Assembly (NCBI GenBank): GCA_016584305.1
Contig: JACEEZ010020430.1
Span: 419,717-483,716 of the forward strand
DNA: 64,000 nucleotides
Direction: 5' to 3'
Source: Chionoecetes opilio
Lineage: Eukaryota; Arthropoda; Malacostraca; Decapoda; Majidae
Below the pieces are notes generated by a model. That model searched no databases and was not told where the DNA came from. It was given only the letters and a program-made list of their open reading frames with translations. The position numbers were made by a program, and so were the translations under genes. Shown in pieces: positions 33,325 to 46,321 of the stretch. How positions within the stretch are numbered: position 1 is the first letter of the stretch; the number at the start of each line of letters is the position of its first letter.

Positions 33325-34271
33325 ATACCGATGGGAGGATCGGTTTCAAGGTAGCGTGCCACATGCCCATATAGCCGAAGTGCGCTGACGGACTATGCAG
33401 GTAATAGGCCTGATCAGTCTCACGGTGCAACACTGATTTGACACGTAATCATCCAGCGATACCCCATGATTCTGCGAAGACACTTATACCAAAGGCGTCG
33501 ATAGTCTCTTCAAGTCGCTATTTAGTGTCCATGTCTCACAACCATAGAGTAGGACAGGGATCACAAGCGACTAAAAGTTCCGGATCTGTGTTTTCCGCAC
33601 AGGTACCGACCAACGCACGTACATACTCCTGCTGAGCGAATCCATAACACCGTGGGCTATGCCAATGCGCCGTAAGACTTCTTGACGTGACCGCCCGTCA
33701 TTATGGACTGCGTTACCAAGGTATGTAAACTTTCCAAGATCTCAATGTCCTCGCCGCACGCATGAACAGACTGTATTGTTTCATCTAGTAAGCCTTACAT
33801 CACCTGGACCTTGGTCTTAAGCCAGGAGACCTCAAGTCCCAAAAGGCTTTGCCTCCTCGTGCAGCGCCTCGAGAGCCATCACCAGGACCTCCAGCGACTC
33901 AGCAAAGATTACTGCATCATCGGTAAAAAACAAGATCAGTGATTTTGGTGTTGCCAAGGGATGCTTCACAATCACTTTGATCTACAACTTTGCCCAATAC
34001 CCAGTCCATACAAGTGTTGAAAAGTGATGGGACAAGACGCACCTTGCTTCACTCCAGTATTTACAGGAAATAAGCTGGATACACCTCTCCCACACTTCAG
34101 AGCACTCTCAGTCGCAGAGTACAGACCAGTCATCAAACCAATAGTCCTTGCAGGAATCCCGCGATGTCGCAGAAGATCCCAGAGTGACTCACGATGCACT
34201 GCGTCAAACGCCTTCTTGAGATCAACATAGGCTGCAAGCATCCCCTGTCGAAACTCACGTCGGCGTTCCAC
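33325..34271 (-). mobile_element. Duplicate of the first RTE LINE (5' portion)
   Basis: Matches 24980-25936 with small deletions, lacking the last 205 bases at its 3' end because the copy begins inside it. The flanking CGTAAA is at 34272-34277. Confidence 0.85.
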
Positions 34272-35185
34272 CGTAAAGCTAGGCGTAAAAGAAAATTATA
34301 TCTCTATGTGTATAGAAGAGTGTGTGTATGCTGTTAGCATTGAGAAGTTAGCTCTAAGGGCTCGTTTGAGGCAGTTTTGTCAAAACGGAATTCAATCGGT
34401 GGTATTAGCTATCGACGTATTCCAAGAGCTAGACGACAATCTTATATCATGGTTCGATCAGGAACTCTGCATATATTCGTGAGCACTATTCTCGGCAAAT
34501 TGTTGTGATCACGACGGAAGTCAACTATGTAAGCCTGTAAGGGATATGATTGAAAGTGGCAGGATTTTTTTTTTTTTTATTTTTTCTGACTTTTTGGTGA
34601 ACCCGTTAGATTTTCCCCCTGAGAGCAGAGATATAACCAAGGGATTTTAAAAAACCCATGAAAAAATCAACCCCCCGCGGGGATGGGGGGCCCCTTTGGG
34701 GTTCATGTCCCAAACCAGTTCCTTGGCCGGGCGGGAAGACATTTAGCGGATGCTTGATAACAAGCGGAGGAAGTCCCCACTCAGGTGGGGGAAAAAAATC
34801 ACTAGGTGGTACCACCCGATGGTTCTGTACCAAAGAAAAAAGGGAGGATGAGGATAACTGGGACCAAACCCCAAGTTGAACCAAAAATTTTTCCCCCATT
34901 CTACCCCTTTCTATCACTAGTCTATCCCTGCAAGAAGGGAAGTTATGGCAGTCGCGTTGGATCAATTTTCTTCCCCACGGGATGTCATGATGGATTTTGG
35001 CAAATTCCTGGCGGAAAAAGCAAGCCTTAATACTTTCTTCACTCCGTGGGAAAGGTACAAATTTTACGTGGCCCCCAGGGGAATTTTATTTACAGGGTGA
35101 ATTATACAATAGGGGTGATGAACTTAAAAGTATCAGAAACTGTACCAAAGTGATCGTTTAGTAATCGTTTGGAACGGACAATATG
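34272..35185 (+). pseudogene. Duplicate of the Gypsy-1 protease tail and RT
   Basis: Matches 25937-26866. From 34560 on, inserted and deleted bases in runs of C, G and A wreck the frames that are readable in the first copy. Confidence 0.8.
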
Positions 35186-37499
35186 CAGAGGGGGTATCCT
35201 ATTTTTTTTCCAATTCCGCAATCGAAATTCCCAATCCGAATGCACCAGCCGCAATCGCAATTCCGCAATTTTTTAGATAGGCCTTTTCCAATCGAAATTT
35301 CCCGCGGCCGCAATCCGCCAAACTAATTTGACCCCTACAATTAAAAAAAAACACCTACAATTAAAAAAAAAAAAAGTCTATATCTTAAACACCTACAATT
35401 AAAAAAAAAAAATGTTCAAGACTTTTTTTAGTGTTTATTTTTAATATTCGTATTCCATTGTTTCTGTCAACTTGTACTTGTCATTCCACAATTAAAGTTT
35501 TTGTCTCTTTAAGTTTTTTTTTACTTTTACATTCACAGTCTACTGGTATAATACAGGGACTAGGGTATCTATATGAAAGAGGGTAACCCCATTCATGGCC
35601 CTATGTTAAACGTACGGGCGCCATTTACCCAAAGGCCCCCTTCGTTCACCCAAGCCCCGGGGAAATTTTTCTCAAGGCATGCCCCCCGCAGTATATCAAT
35701 TTTATACATTATAAAGTTATTCTTTATCTTCCGAAATGTTTGTTCTAAAGATTACACAAAAAAACACAGTATAAACTTAAATAAGGCCTTTATGAGATCG
35801 AAGAAATATGCATTAAAGCATCGTCATGTAAAATTTTGTGGGAAAACAATTACAGGAAGTCCCAAATAGAAGCAAAATTTGTATTAGTTTCCCCATGATA
35901 TATCTCTTTTTTGATAAATGCAGTTTTCCCTTGAAAAAAAGAGCGTTAACTAAATATATCGCCGCGCAGGCCGCTCCTGTGATGACTGTGTTCACAAATA
36001 ATCAAAATAATTGGGATTATATCGCCTTTTTTTAGCCTTTATAAAAATTTTTCTATGTTTTAACTTTTAACAGAAATTAAAGGATAATTATAGTTTCCCC
36101 CCAGCCAACGTTTTTTTGATGCCCCTTATAATAAGGCGCTCAGAAAACGTTGGTTTGGTTAAAACTATAAAGACCAAAAAAATTTTACTAGATACTCAGT
36201 AGATAAGGAATAACTAACTTGTCCAAGTGACTCAATTTAGCTGGAAGTTTCTCTACCTGTTTCCGGCCCGGCTGCTCTCACGCCATGTCTGGCTGAGGGC
36301 GAGGCGGGGGAAATATCCTGACCCCAAAAGCATTCTGACAAAATCCCCACTTCTAACACTATCAGACCCACTCCTACTCCTACCCCTAGGGGAGGAGATG
36401 GCGAAAAAAACTTGCCTTTTGGTTAAATTGGCAAATTTTTCAAAAGCAAAAAAACAATAAAGGGCGTTAGTTTTAAAAGGCTTTTTTTGCTTCTGTAAAA
36501 TTTTTTTTTCAGTAATTTCAAATTTGTTTAATTTTGCAGATTGTTTCTAAATTTTGCGTTTTCAAAGCTGATTATATGAGCACAATCTGCAAAATAAAGA
36601 CAAAATTTTAAAAATTTTGAAATTAAAATTAGACAGAACAAAAATAGCCGAAGTATTTAAACCTATTGTTTCCCATATATAAATTAATAAACCCGTTTAT
36701 TTAAACACAAAGACACTGGTTAGTGGTTTCAACCACAACCACTGCCAGTAAAAACCCGTGTTATTTTCTAATTTGTGCAATCTTGTACTTCCCCAACACA
36801 ACACAGATAGTAGGAAAAACAGTAATCGCACACACGGCCAGCGTATGAGCGTAACGCTCTTCAATCCAAGTCCCCGAAACGCATGACTGAGGAGTGACTG
36901 GCACACTAGCTAAACCCCCTAGTAACGTGCTGGACGATGCTGTTGGTCTTGGTAGAAGACCGTTTTTTCGCATTTAAAAAATGAATGGTTTGCGACAAAA
37001 ACACAACAAATTGGGAGGGGGCCCAAAAAATAATCAGTCCAAAACATTGCAAGCAATTCACATAGCAGTATAACCACATTTTAGAAATGTTTTGGAGTGG
37101 TCTGTAACCCAAAACGGTGCTTGGCGACAAAAACACGGTATTGGCAGTTTGGCCCCCGTGTCTCCCCCAATTTTGGGGGGAATTATGTTACGCGGGCACT
37201 TGCCATTTAAAAATGGTGATGTCACAATTTTGCGATTTGGTTTCAAAATTTGGCCCCCGGGCCGAACCCGCAATTCCCCATTTTTTTAGGATCCGAATTT
37301 CGCCCCCCAAATTCCCCCAACCCAAAACCCCCTTCCGCAATTTTTGCGATTGGTTTAAAATTTTTGGGGGACCCCAATTTGCAATTTCCGCAATTTTTTT
37401 AGGCTCTGTAATTGCGCAATTCCCCAACCGAGTTACCATTCCGCCCCAAGTTTCGGAATCGGGAATTTCGGACTAAAATTGCGGGAAAGCCACCTCGAG
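35186..37499. mobile_element. Duplicate of the hAT-like element, error-rich
   Basis: Matches 26867-29280 including the subterminal CGCAATTC motifs and all three hairpins, but with frequent base runs and losses. The hairpins look imperfect here although perfect in the first copy, pointing to sequencing error rather than decay. Confidence 0.8.
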
Positions 37500-37556
37500 T
37501 AATTGAGGTAACGTGAAAAAAGGGTCTGTGAGATTTGTTGAATTTCCGGAAGCACA

Positions 37557-39491
37557 CAATAATCAACTTGGGGATACGCCCGGGGGCGCGTCGCCTCGCC
37601 CCCCCCCCACGACGCACTCCCGGGGTACCAGCACGAGTTTCCCCCTGCAGGCTCCTTTCCCATACCAAAAAGCTCTCGACAAGAAAAAACAACTTGCCCC
37701 CCGCCCCCCAGCCTTTTGGGCGCCCCCTTGGCCCCCCTTTCGCCGGATTTTCTCTTACAGATAAACCCCGGGGAAGGGTCGGGTTTTAGGGAGCGTGCAC
37801 ATGCCCATATAGCCGAAGTTGGGTGACGGGCTAGGCAGGGAATAGGCCTCATTCAGTCTCACGGTGCAATCGTGATTTGACACGTATACCCAGCATACCC
37901 CCCTGATTCGGAAAACACTTATTACCAAAGGGAGATTCGGGTCTTTAAGTCATTATTTTGGGGTCCATGTCTACAACCATAGAGTAAGACAGGTCACAAG
38001 CGACTTGAAGACCGGGATCTTTGTCCCTTTGCACAGTACCCACAAAACAAAATTTTCCCGCTGAGGAGCCCTAACACCATGGGCTATGCCCAAACCACCG
38101 TAAAACTTCTTGACGGACCCCCCGTCATTAGGAGCGTACCCAAAAGGGAGTAAAATTTTTCCAAAATCTCAATGTCCTCGCCAACGCATGAACAGACTGT
38201 ATGCTCATCTAGAAGTCTCCAAAAACCTGGCCTTGGGCTTGAGCGGGACTCAAGTCCCAAAGGTTTTCCCCCTCGTGCACCCCCCCGGAGCCATCACCCG
38301 AACCCCCAGCGACTCCCGCAAAGATTACTGCACATCGGCAAAAACAAGACAGTGATCTTGGTGTTTCCGACGAGCTCCACAATCACTTTTATCTACAAAC
38401 CTTTTCCAATACCCAGCCATACAAGCGTTGAACAGTGATGGGAATCCCTCGAAGTCGCAGAAGATCCCAAGGTGATCACGATGCACTGAGTCAAACGCCT
38501 TCTTGAGATCAACATAGGCTGCAAGCATCCCCTGTCGAAACTCACGTCGGCGTTCCACCAGGACACGAAGCGCTAGGATACGGTCGTTGTTGACTTACCA
38601 GGCGTGAACCTAGACTGCTGAGGTCTCTGATGCTTCACCAGATGACTGCGAATCCGTGTCAGCAATAGATGGGCAAGCACCTTGCCTGGTACGCTGAGCA
38701 GTGTAATAACACGGTAATTGTTGCGTCCTGACGGTTCACTTTCCCTTTCGAGATAGGGACGACCAGCCCCCTTTTCCAGTCAGGAGGAAGGTACCTGATT
38801 GCCACACGGCAGTCAGGACAGCATGCAACCCGCGGATCATGGCCTCACACCCAGCTTTGAGGAGCTCCGCACTGATATTACAAAACACCAGCTGCCTTTC
38901 CACCCCTCAACTTTGCTACAGCCTCTCTGACTTCGTCAAGAGAGGGTGCGGTTTCGTCAATGGGAGGATCGGCATCCACTGCCTGTAACCCAGTGGTGTG
39001 AAGCTGCTCAGTTGGAGGGTCCACCGTGAACAAAACTGCCCAAAGTACTCAGCCCAACGAGCCATCTGCCCATCCATGTCCGACACGAGGCGCCATCTGC
39101 TGTTCGAATGCACTCGCCCGAGAAGGAGACTTGGAACGGAGCTTCTTCAGGGCTCGGTAGGCGGGTCGGAGGTCATTAGCGTTCAAATGACCCTCGACTT
39201 CCTCAGCGAGATCCTGACATACCTTCCTTGTCTCTCCTCAGGAGGGTTCTAGTCCGGCGTGACAGAGCCCTGTGCTGGTCCCAGTTCCCAGCCAGCCTGG
39301 GAACTCTCATCGGGACTCTCCTCGATTTTCTCCAGCGTCTCCGTCGAGACAAAACCACGCCTTGACTCGGGCGCTCCCAATACACTCCTTGGCAGCCTAT
39401 AGAGTTTCACGTATGAAGGTATCCCACAGTTCTACAGGGTCCCGAGAGCACCGAGCACATCAAAACCGATTTGAGACTGCCACCGCATACT
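37557..39491 (-). mobile_element. Duplicate of the longest RTE LINE
   Basis: Matches 29339-31320, with the same 125-base internal deletion, so it is the same insertion and not an independent one. Quality improves sharply after about 38560. Confidence 0.85.
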
Positions 39492-41560
39492 CGAAGCACA
39501 TGCTTACTATGAATCCCGCTAAGTTGTGTTCGCCTGCCCGACGTCCAGTACTGTGGTATGGATTGTTGAGGACAGGATCAACGTTAAGGAGGACAAAGTA
39601 AAGGCAATAAATAAATGTTCAACCCCATCATCACAGATCTCTGTTCATTCATGGGTATGGTGACCCATACCCCGGCCGCCGACCTTTACAATCCATGATC
39701 ATCCCAGGAAAGAGTTTATTTGGTCGCCCGAACACCAGCAATACTCCTTTAACAGGTGAAAGCAGGCACTTTCATCCCCACCGGTGTTCGCCTATTTGAC
39801 CCAGCTCTATCCACTACGTTACAAACTGTTGCTTCTCGTACCAAGATTTTTGGTTACGTCTTGTTACAGCTCTACAAGGAGAAGTAGAGATTGATTCAGT
39901 GAGGCTCTCGCTTCCTAAGTGAAGCAGAAAACACGGGATGCTGAATGAGAGGTTAAATTGGAGATCACGGCAATTCAATGAGCTGTGAGTAAGTGTCATA
40001 TATATTTGCATGACTGCCACACGTTGAACTTGTATTTATAATAAGACTCTTATACCTGTTTTGAACAATATACCCTGGATGTTGTGGAGAGCCCCTGTCT
40101 GCAGCATCTCAAAGAGAAGATAGCCCTGTTTGTCTTCTGTGCTGTGAGAGCGAAGGAACACGTTCCATATGCTTTGTCACGCGCCCTGATAGACGATCTC
40201 GCCCATCGACACCGATAATGAGGTGAAGCATTTACCTTTGCTCTGTCATATCTGCCAAGGCTAGTGAGGTCTTTAAGACCTGATCTTTTAGGACTTAAAG
40301 AAAAATTGCTTCTGAGGATACTCTTTACCGTCAGTTGTATGGCGCAGTTAACATTGAATTTCCTAAGGACAGAAAAAAGGGTACGACAAGTCTCTGGGAC
40401 TACTAGAAGATTGGATATAGCCTCTCAAACAGATGGCGAATTAGTGCTTCACGTGTCTAGAATAGTCATTCACCTGCGGCTTGGCGCAGAGTCCTCGCTT
40501 GACTCCACAATTATTCATAGAAATAAAATCGAAGCCACCAAGCGACGCGCTCGGCAGACTGTGTGAAGGCCTGGGAGCAGGCAGTATCGTCAACACAGTA
40601 CAGTCATGTGACAAGTCCCTAAAACGCTTCTGCCATCGCAAATTCAAGAACCCTGATGTGTGATCCGCCACCCACGAGACCGTAGGAAGACGTCGCTGCC
40701 AAAGTGTTCAGTCACAATAGTAAGGACTTTTTGTGTGCGCAGACAGGTTGTCTGGTTGGCCTCACGTTGCAGAATATGGAAAGAAGTGTATATCCAAAAA
40801 ACATTACCAGTTTTCTTCAAAGCTTTTTTGTAGACAACGGTACGTACCAGTCACGATACGTAGAGACGGAGGGCCTCAGTTTTCAAGCGCAGAGTTTACA
40901 AGCGTTTCTCAAAATGATATGGAGTCAATCAAGTCGTGTAGTAACGTCATTACCCACAATCCAACTGTCATGCCGAAAAAACCTGTGTGAAGTAGGTAAA
41001 ACACCTATCATCATAAGCAAGAATGGTAAGGTAATTGACGAAGATTTTACCCAAGGGTTGATAAAGAGATTCGAAACACACCACACCCTGACGGAAGGTC
41101 ACCTGCCCAGGTCCTTCCGGGTCATCTGTACCGCACAACAGTACCAGCGCACTGATGCACGTTTGCTCCATAGTGGCAGGATGTAGCAGAGGAGTATGAT
41201 GCTCGTAAATAGTCTCTCAAACAGAAGGATGGAAGGAGTATTACAACATGCGTCACGCTTCTTGCCACCGCTGACAGTCGGTATGCTGGTGCGTATACAT
41301 GGACATGTGACATGAAGATGGGACAAAATAGGAGTTGTGGTGGATAGTGGACGCCACCACAAATATCTCGTCAAGCTTTCAAGTAAATGAGTATGGTGGC
41401 GTATCGTTGCTTCTTGCAACCACACCATACTTTTGATGATGAAAGGCCCCAGGATGACTCGAACAAGGAAACACTAGCGCCTGTGAAACATATACACATT
41501 ACAGAGTCTTAGGGAGATGAGCTCAGCGTTCCTAGGCACGGGACTCTACAATGTCGGCCG
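39492..41560 (+). pseudogene. Duplicate of Gypsy-1 RNase H-integrase, with its true end
   Basis: Matches 31321-33323 and then runs on to new sequence with CTTAGGGAGATGA, where a polypurine tract might be expected. No 3' LTR could be matched to the 5' LTR scrap. Confidence 0.65.
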
Positions 41561-41921
41561 CCTCATCTTCTACACTGTATGTACGGTAACAATTGTTGTC
41601 ATGATTCAGATGTCCAAGGTGGGAGATGAAGAGATTCCACTAGTAATATAAGTATGGTATTTGATTCGTTAAAATATAGTGATTCAGGTTCAAAGTTCTG
41701 GATCGGGTGCATTAACCCATACAGCGTCAGCCAAATGTGTAACTCAGATACATGCTCGTCGTCGTCGTCGGGCGTTTTTTTATATATACTTTTTCCCACA
41801 ATTGATGTTAAAACATCATATAATGAAGGTAAAACATGAAAATAGTATTTACAGGCCCATGTATTTGAAGCACAGACCACTCGTAGGTTTGGGCAGCGTG
41901 CGTGAAAGTAAAGCGACTAAT
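41561..41921. other. Spacer without recognised features
   Basis: AT-rich sequence with a small GTCGTC run near 41757. No gene supported. Confidence 0.4.
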
Positions 41922-42098
41922 TATTTTTTTTACATCACAAAGGACTGGCCAAGGACACAACAAAAAGAGGTAACACAAAGCCCGCTTAGTTGCTAGTCCC
42001 TATAAAGAAGACAGTAAGATAACAAAAAAAAAGGTGGTGGGCCGATTTAGTTCGTGAGGTCTCTTGTCACTCTTCTCTTGAAAATATTTAAGTCATAG
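41922..42098 (-). mobile_element. Jockey-like LINE B, 3' end (piece 1)
   Basis: Reverse complement of the 3' end seen at 6665-6847: a T run (the poly-A tail), then ACATCACAAAGGACTGGCC, and up to AAATATTTAAGTCATAG. It stops at the Gypsy-2 left LTR and continues at 51351 beyond the right LTR. Confidence 0.88.
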
Positions 42099-42711
42099 TG
42101 TTAAGGCATATATAAAGGGTAGAGACGTATGTATGGGTGTGGCACTCAGTGTGACCGGCTACACCCAGTTACTGCAGAATCAGCAAGATAGAGGGCCGGC
42201 AAGGTTATATAGAGATATCACGTAGCTTATTATGCATCTCTTATAAATAAATGGTAACATAATAGATATTTATATAAAGTAGTTATATTATCAGTTTATT
42301 CTATGGTAGTAACATTACTTGCTCATTAATATATGTTTAATAGTGGAGCAGAGGTATATGTATGGTAGATAAAAGAGTACTTGACACCTCAATGAGTGGC
42401 GGCTCACCGCCGCCTCGACGATAGACAGGGAGAGGACAGACAGACGGTCTTGAGCCAGGGATCTAGCGGAGAGTGTAACAGGGAATCCTGTAGTTACATA
42501 TTTCGTCAAGTGTATAGTGTGAAGCTTAAGACAATTATACGAACTACCTCAATTACCCTGGCGTCTCTCTACATTCTCACGACACCACTGAATAATATTC
42601 CAACTTAAACAGATTGAAACGTGAGTTTACTGGACATTGACTCATCATCTACCATTGAAGGTGAGTCTACCTGTGTGAGTAGATTACTCGCCAAAAGGAA
42701 CATCCAGAACA
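42099..42711 (+). repeat. Gypsy-2 left LTR
   Basis: Starts TGTTAAGGCATATATAAAGG (the TATATAAAG may serve as a TATA box) and ends GGAACATCCAGAACA. Matches 50737-51350 over its whole length. Confidence 0.92.
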
Positions 42712-42714
42712 ATT

Positions 42715-42733
42715 TGGTGGCGGTGTGTGGCAC
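42715..42733 (+). promoter_or_regulatory. Putative primer-binding site of Gypsy-2
   Basis: TGGTGGCGGTGTGTGGCAC begins three bases after the LTR. TGG would pair with the tRNA CCA end. The primer tRNA is not identified. Confidence 0.5.
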
Positions 42734-43561
42734 GAATACTTTTATCAGTGCTGAACAATTACAATTACTGTGAAACTGTTGGAATCGTGGTTGTGAGGGA
42801 GACGAAACTTTTTGAACCAAGCAGTAGCTTGGCGAGTGAACGATACATTAAGGAACGGAGGGAAGAGAGAGAGGGTGGTTGAAGGTTGAGACTGTTGACG
42901 TGGTATAAACACTGGCAGTCCTGACTCAACGAGTGCAAGCCTTCGCTACCACCTAACTCACGGTGTGAATCATCTCACCAACTCCAATTATCATCCGTTT
43001 ACACCTGTTTCCGAATAATGAAGCGATGGTGTAATGGACGGACGTTAATGAGAGTTTAATTGACAACTACTTTCCTGCGACTGATACCCCCGGGGGAATT
43101 AAAAGTAACTCATTTCACTCATCTACAATTACCCATCATATCAACGCCAGAAGGACATCAGCCCAAGGACAACATTCCCAACATTTGTCATGTGAAGTGG
43201 GGGACTCTCCAGATATTCGCGAAGGACAACGAAGGACGGTACCTACAGGCTGGTTCTACAAGCAACAACCTTAATTAAGTTAAGTAGCTACAAGCATTTA
43301 GCTATACACTACAATTACACTTAATTAATTATTTAATTACACAAACATGAGAAATTATTATAGTTTTCATCTCATTGATAGAGATTCTTGTCAGTGAATA
43401 ATAGTTTGCCCTTAAGGTGTTTTCTTTCTGTTGATAAGAAATTTTCTACGGGAAAAGAGAAAACTATATTTTTAACGGACTCAAAATTAATTATTTCTTT
43501 TTGTGGAGACGTTTTGCGTATGTAATTTTAACAAATTATAACTACGTTATTGTCTCATATA
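42734..43561 (+). other. Gypsy-2 leader
   Basis: About 830 bases between the primer site and the first ATG, with no conserved reading frame. Probably the untranslated leader and packaging region. Confidence 0.55.
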
Positions 43562-44763
43562 ATGCCAAAAGGTAAGGAAGAGTTAGAAGGGCTTACTAAA
43601 GTGTTTATATCTCAAGTAGAGGGGAATCTTGCTGCATCGGCGGAACAGACTAAAGAAAACGTAGATGATTTAACCCAGACTTAAATAAACTTACACTGAG
43701 GAGCGGTAAGCAGTATTCCACTATGCTTGATACTACTACTGCTACTACTACTACTACTACTACTGCTACTACTGCTACTTCTACTATCACTACTACCACT
43801 AACTTTACTCCTCTAACAGCTGCAACAACTCATGCAATGACGACTCAATCACAGGCTGTGCCAGCCAACCCTGGGGCTGTATTTCCTACTTCATTTAAGG
43901 TGTTACCCACAGAAGCATCCGTGCGACCATTTAGTGGCGATGAGGAAGACTTCAGTGCGTATCAATTTCTCACTCTGTGTGAGGATGTAATGAGTAACTC
44001 AGACGTATACAGGCCAGCAGATAAAATTGCTTTCATTCGATCTAAACTATAACCTGGATCGAGAGCTCAACAATTAATGCAGAGCACAGCACTTTCTGCC
44101 CGGAAGATTGGGCAAGATTACGACAAATTGAAGGAGAATTTCCTGAGAGTTTTCAGTGGTGGAGCAGCAACCACCGTAGTGAAACAAGTAAGTCATGTGA
44201 CTGACTCTATAATAACAAATTTGTCGTCGCAAACTGTATGGGATGGGTCTATCGCGGCTAATACGTTAACAGAGGGGTGCATCAAAATTCTAACTGAGGC
44301 ACATTGGTGTAATGGAACATAAATTAGTATGGATAATATGTCCAAATTTCTTGAACTGTTGTTCTATATGCTACATTTCCAGGGGAAGGTGCGTCGTGCA
44401 GCTCTTTCTTTGTCCTTCTATCCTAAGGACGAGTTAGTGGATCTCATAAAAGCCTTAGACGGCAAGCTTATGGAGACAGAACACTCTACGGCTTTCACAG
44501 CCGCAGTTGCTGGAGTAAATACTCTTATTCCAATACCAGAAAATAACACCTCCCAGCCTTCTTATGCAGTGGCAGCTGCGAGAGAGGCAATCATTTGTTC
44601 CTACTGCAACAAGGTAGGACATATGGTAAAGAAATGCCTCTGCAGGCGCGCAGAAAGGCGGAAGGCATCGCCAGTGGGTGATAATCAAACTACAAACGCC
44701 ACCCACGGCTCCGAGGGGAGTCCCTCAACCAGGAGTAAAGTCTTTCTTTTCCTTCCAGGGTAG
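43562..44763 (+). pseudogene. Gypsy-2 gag
   Basis: ATG at 43562 opens 40 codons (MPKGKEELEGLTKVF...) to a stop. A second frame from 43723 begins with a Thr-rich run encoded by an ACT repeat (43733-43800), then VRPFSGDEEDFSAYQFLTLCEDVM and ADKIAFIRSKL, the start of a Gypsy capsid domain. It continues past stops at 44050 and 44320 to a zinc knuckle CSYCNKVGHMVKKC (CX2CX4HX4C intact, about 44599-44640). Gag forms the particle and its knuckle binds RNA. A second knuckle-like stretch near 44800-44850 (GNHSIDRC) lacks its first cysteines. The frame then shifts into protease. Confidence 0.75.
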
Positions 44764-44876
44764 GGGACAGCAGCAAAAGCACATAATAGATAGAGAGTCC
44801 TACTACTGGGCGATTCACGGTACGGGTAATCACAGTATCGACCGATGCTACCAGATAAAAGAAGCTCGCGCAAACA

Positions 44877-45407
44877 ATGAGCAAAGGTGGGCTGATGGGA
44901 GAGGTAATTCTTCGGGGTAGACATGCGAGCCTCGACGCATCATCCAGGTTAACTCAGCACAACCGCGAGAGAGATTTTCCTCGCGCAGGCACGGTGGATT
45001 TGTCGATTTACCACAATATTGTGGCTGCCTGCCAACAAACAAACATCATGGCAATACTCACGAAGGTAAGCCATCAAAACCTTTCCCTGGCTTTGGACAC
45101 TGGAGCTACTGTAAATGTACTCTCTGAAGAGTCGTATCAGGCTCTAAAGAGGAGTGCACGTGGTGGCCGGTGGCCGTTACGCCAGAGTGATTTGAATGTG
45201 AAGGGAGTCACTGGTTCATCTTTGAAAATGAAGGGAACAGTGATCTTACCTATTAATCTGAACAAAGGGGTTCCTCCAGTTCGTATGGAGTTCTATGTAG
45301 CATCCAACTTTCAGCTCCCTGTAGACGAGCTGTTGGGTTTAGCTACGATGAAGTCTAATCAAATTGGGATCGACCCCAACTTAAATTTAATAACATTTAA
45401 AGGCTAG
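44877..45407 (+). pseudogene. Gypsy-2 protease
   Basis: About 176 codons without a stop. LALDTGATVNVLSEESY carries the DTGA active site of a pepsin-like retroviral protease. LPVDELLGLATMKS near the end is the usual closing motif. It is out of frame with gag and in frame with the RT region, separated from it only by stops at 45405 and 45774. Confidence 0.85.
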
Positions 45408-45419
45408 CAGTTAAAGGCG

Positions 45420-45776
45420 ATGGATTATCCTATGTCTCTGACTCCCCTATATGTCAAATCACTCACAGGGAAGAGAGGCGATAAGCGAGGGCCACCGACT
45501 GGTGTAGTTTCCTCAATTCATGTCTCTAACGCTCGCGTGAATCTTACAGCGGGCTGGAAACTTGTGAAGGCCACGATTGTCGGTGACCATGAAGTATCCG
45601 ATCGTATGGCGATGAGTGTTCCAGTGGTGGTTCCTGATGCACCTATAGACAGTGAAGTATGTCTCGATGGCCCCAGTAAAGTAAAACGATTGGCCGTAGA
45701 GGCGACAATTAGCACTGTCAGCGCAGGACATGTCACATCAGCATTGGTTGTTTACACCACAGGTGGACCAGTGTGA
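45420..45776 (+). pseudogene. Gypsy-2 protease-RT linker
   Basis: 118 codons in the protease frame. No motif I recognise. In related elements this position is filled by a spacer cleaved from Pol. Confidence 0.5.
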
Positions 45777-45806
45777 GTTAAACATGGAGTTTTCCTTGGG
45801 GAAGGG

Positions 45807-46313
45807 TTGGTGTATGATCGAAAGGTGGTACCTGAACCATTGGAGCTCCCTACTGCTTGTGTTGCTACGGTGCAGAAGTCCGCCGTTAACATCGAGCAGG
45901 GTCTGGTACCAACCCTCAGTTCGTTTGTCAACGTCGTGGACTACCCGGAGGTAAAGCACTCGCTCTTGGAACTCTTGGGTCAGTACCGAGATGTCATAGC
46001 ACTCTCCGGTGAAGCTCTTGGTGCTACCGATATAGCGGAGCATCACATTAAACTCACTCCAGGGACCAAACTGGTCTACATTCCTGCTTACAGGCTACCT
46101 CATAGCCAACGGGCTGTGGTAGAAACACATGTAGAGGAAATGTTGGAGCAAGGAGTTATTCAACACTTGTGCTCATCCTGGAACAGTCTTTTGTTCCTTG
46201 TCCCGAAGAAGGATGGAACTTTTCGCCCAGTTATTGACTTTCGGCAAGTGAATCAGATCTCAGAAGATGACAGGTATCCGTTACCAGTCCAAAAAGATCT
46301 GCTCATGTCGTTA
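45807..46313 (+). pseudogene. Gypsy-2 reverse transcriptase, N-terminal part
   Basis: YPEVKHSLLELLGQYRDVIA, HHIKLTPGTK, IPAYRLPHSQRAVVETHVEE and SWNSLLFLVPKKDGTFRPVI followed by DFRQVNQ are the opening RT motifs. The segment ends in DRYPLPVQKDLLMSLGPG where a foldback element is inserted. RT continues at 47262 with NTIFSSLDLLSGYWQ. Confidence 0.88.
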
Positions 46314-46321
46314 GGTCCAGG

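Larger units (their letters stand above)
33325..41498 (+). repeat. Second copy of 24980-33323, likely false duplication
   Basis: Every feature of 24980-33323 recurs in the same order and orientation. The stretch 34560-38560 is corrupted by homopolymer errors in a way typical of unpolished reads. The ends of the two copies overlap: the first stops at CATATACAC and the second continues CATATACACATTACAGAG into new sequence. The simplest reading is that two contigs of one locus were placed end to end. Confidence 0.85.

Noticed and set aside
24980..41498. True 8.3-kb tandem duplication
   Set aside because: The N at the join, block-wise read errors and overlapping ends fit an assembly artefact better, though reads are needed to be sure.
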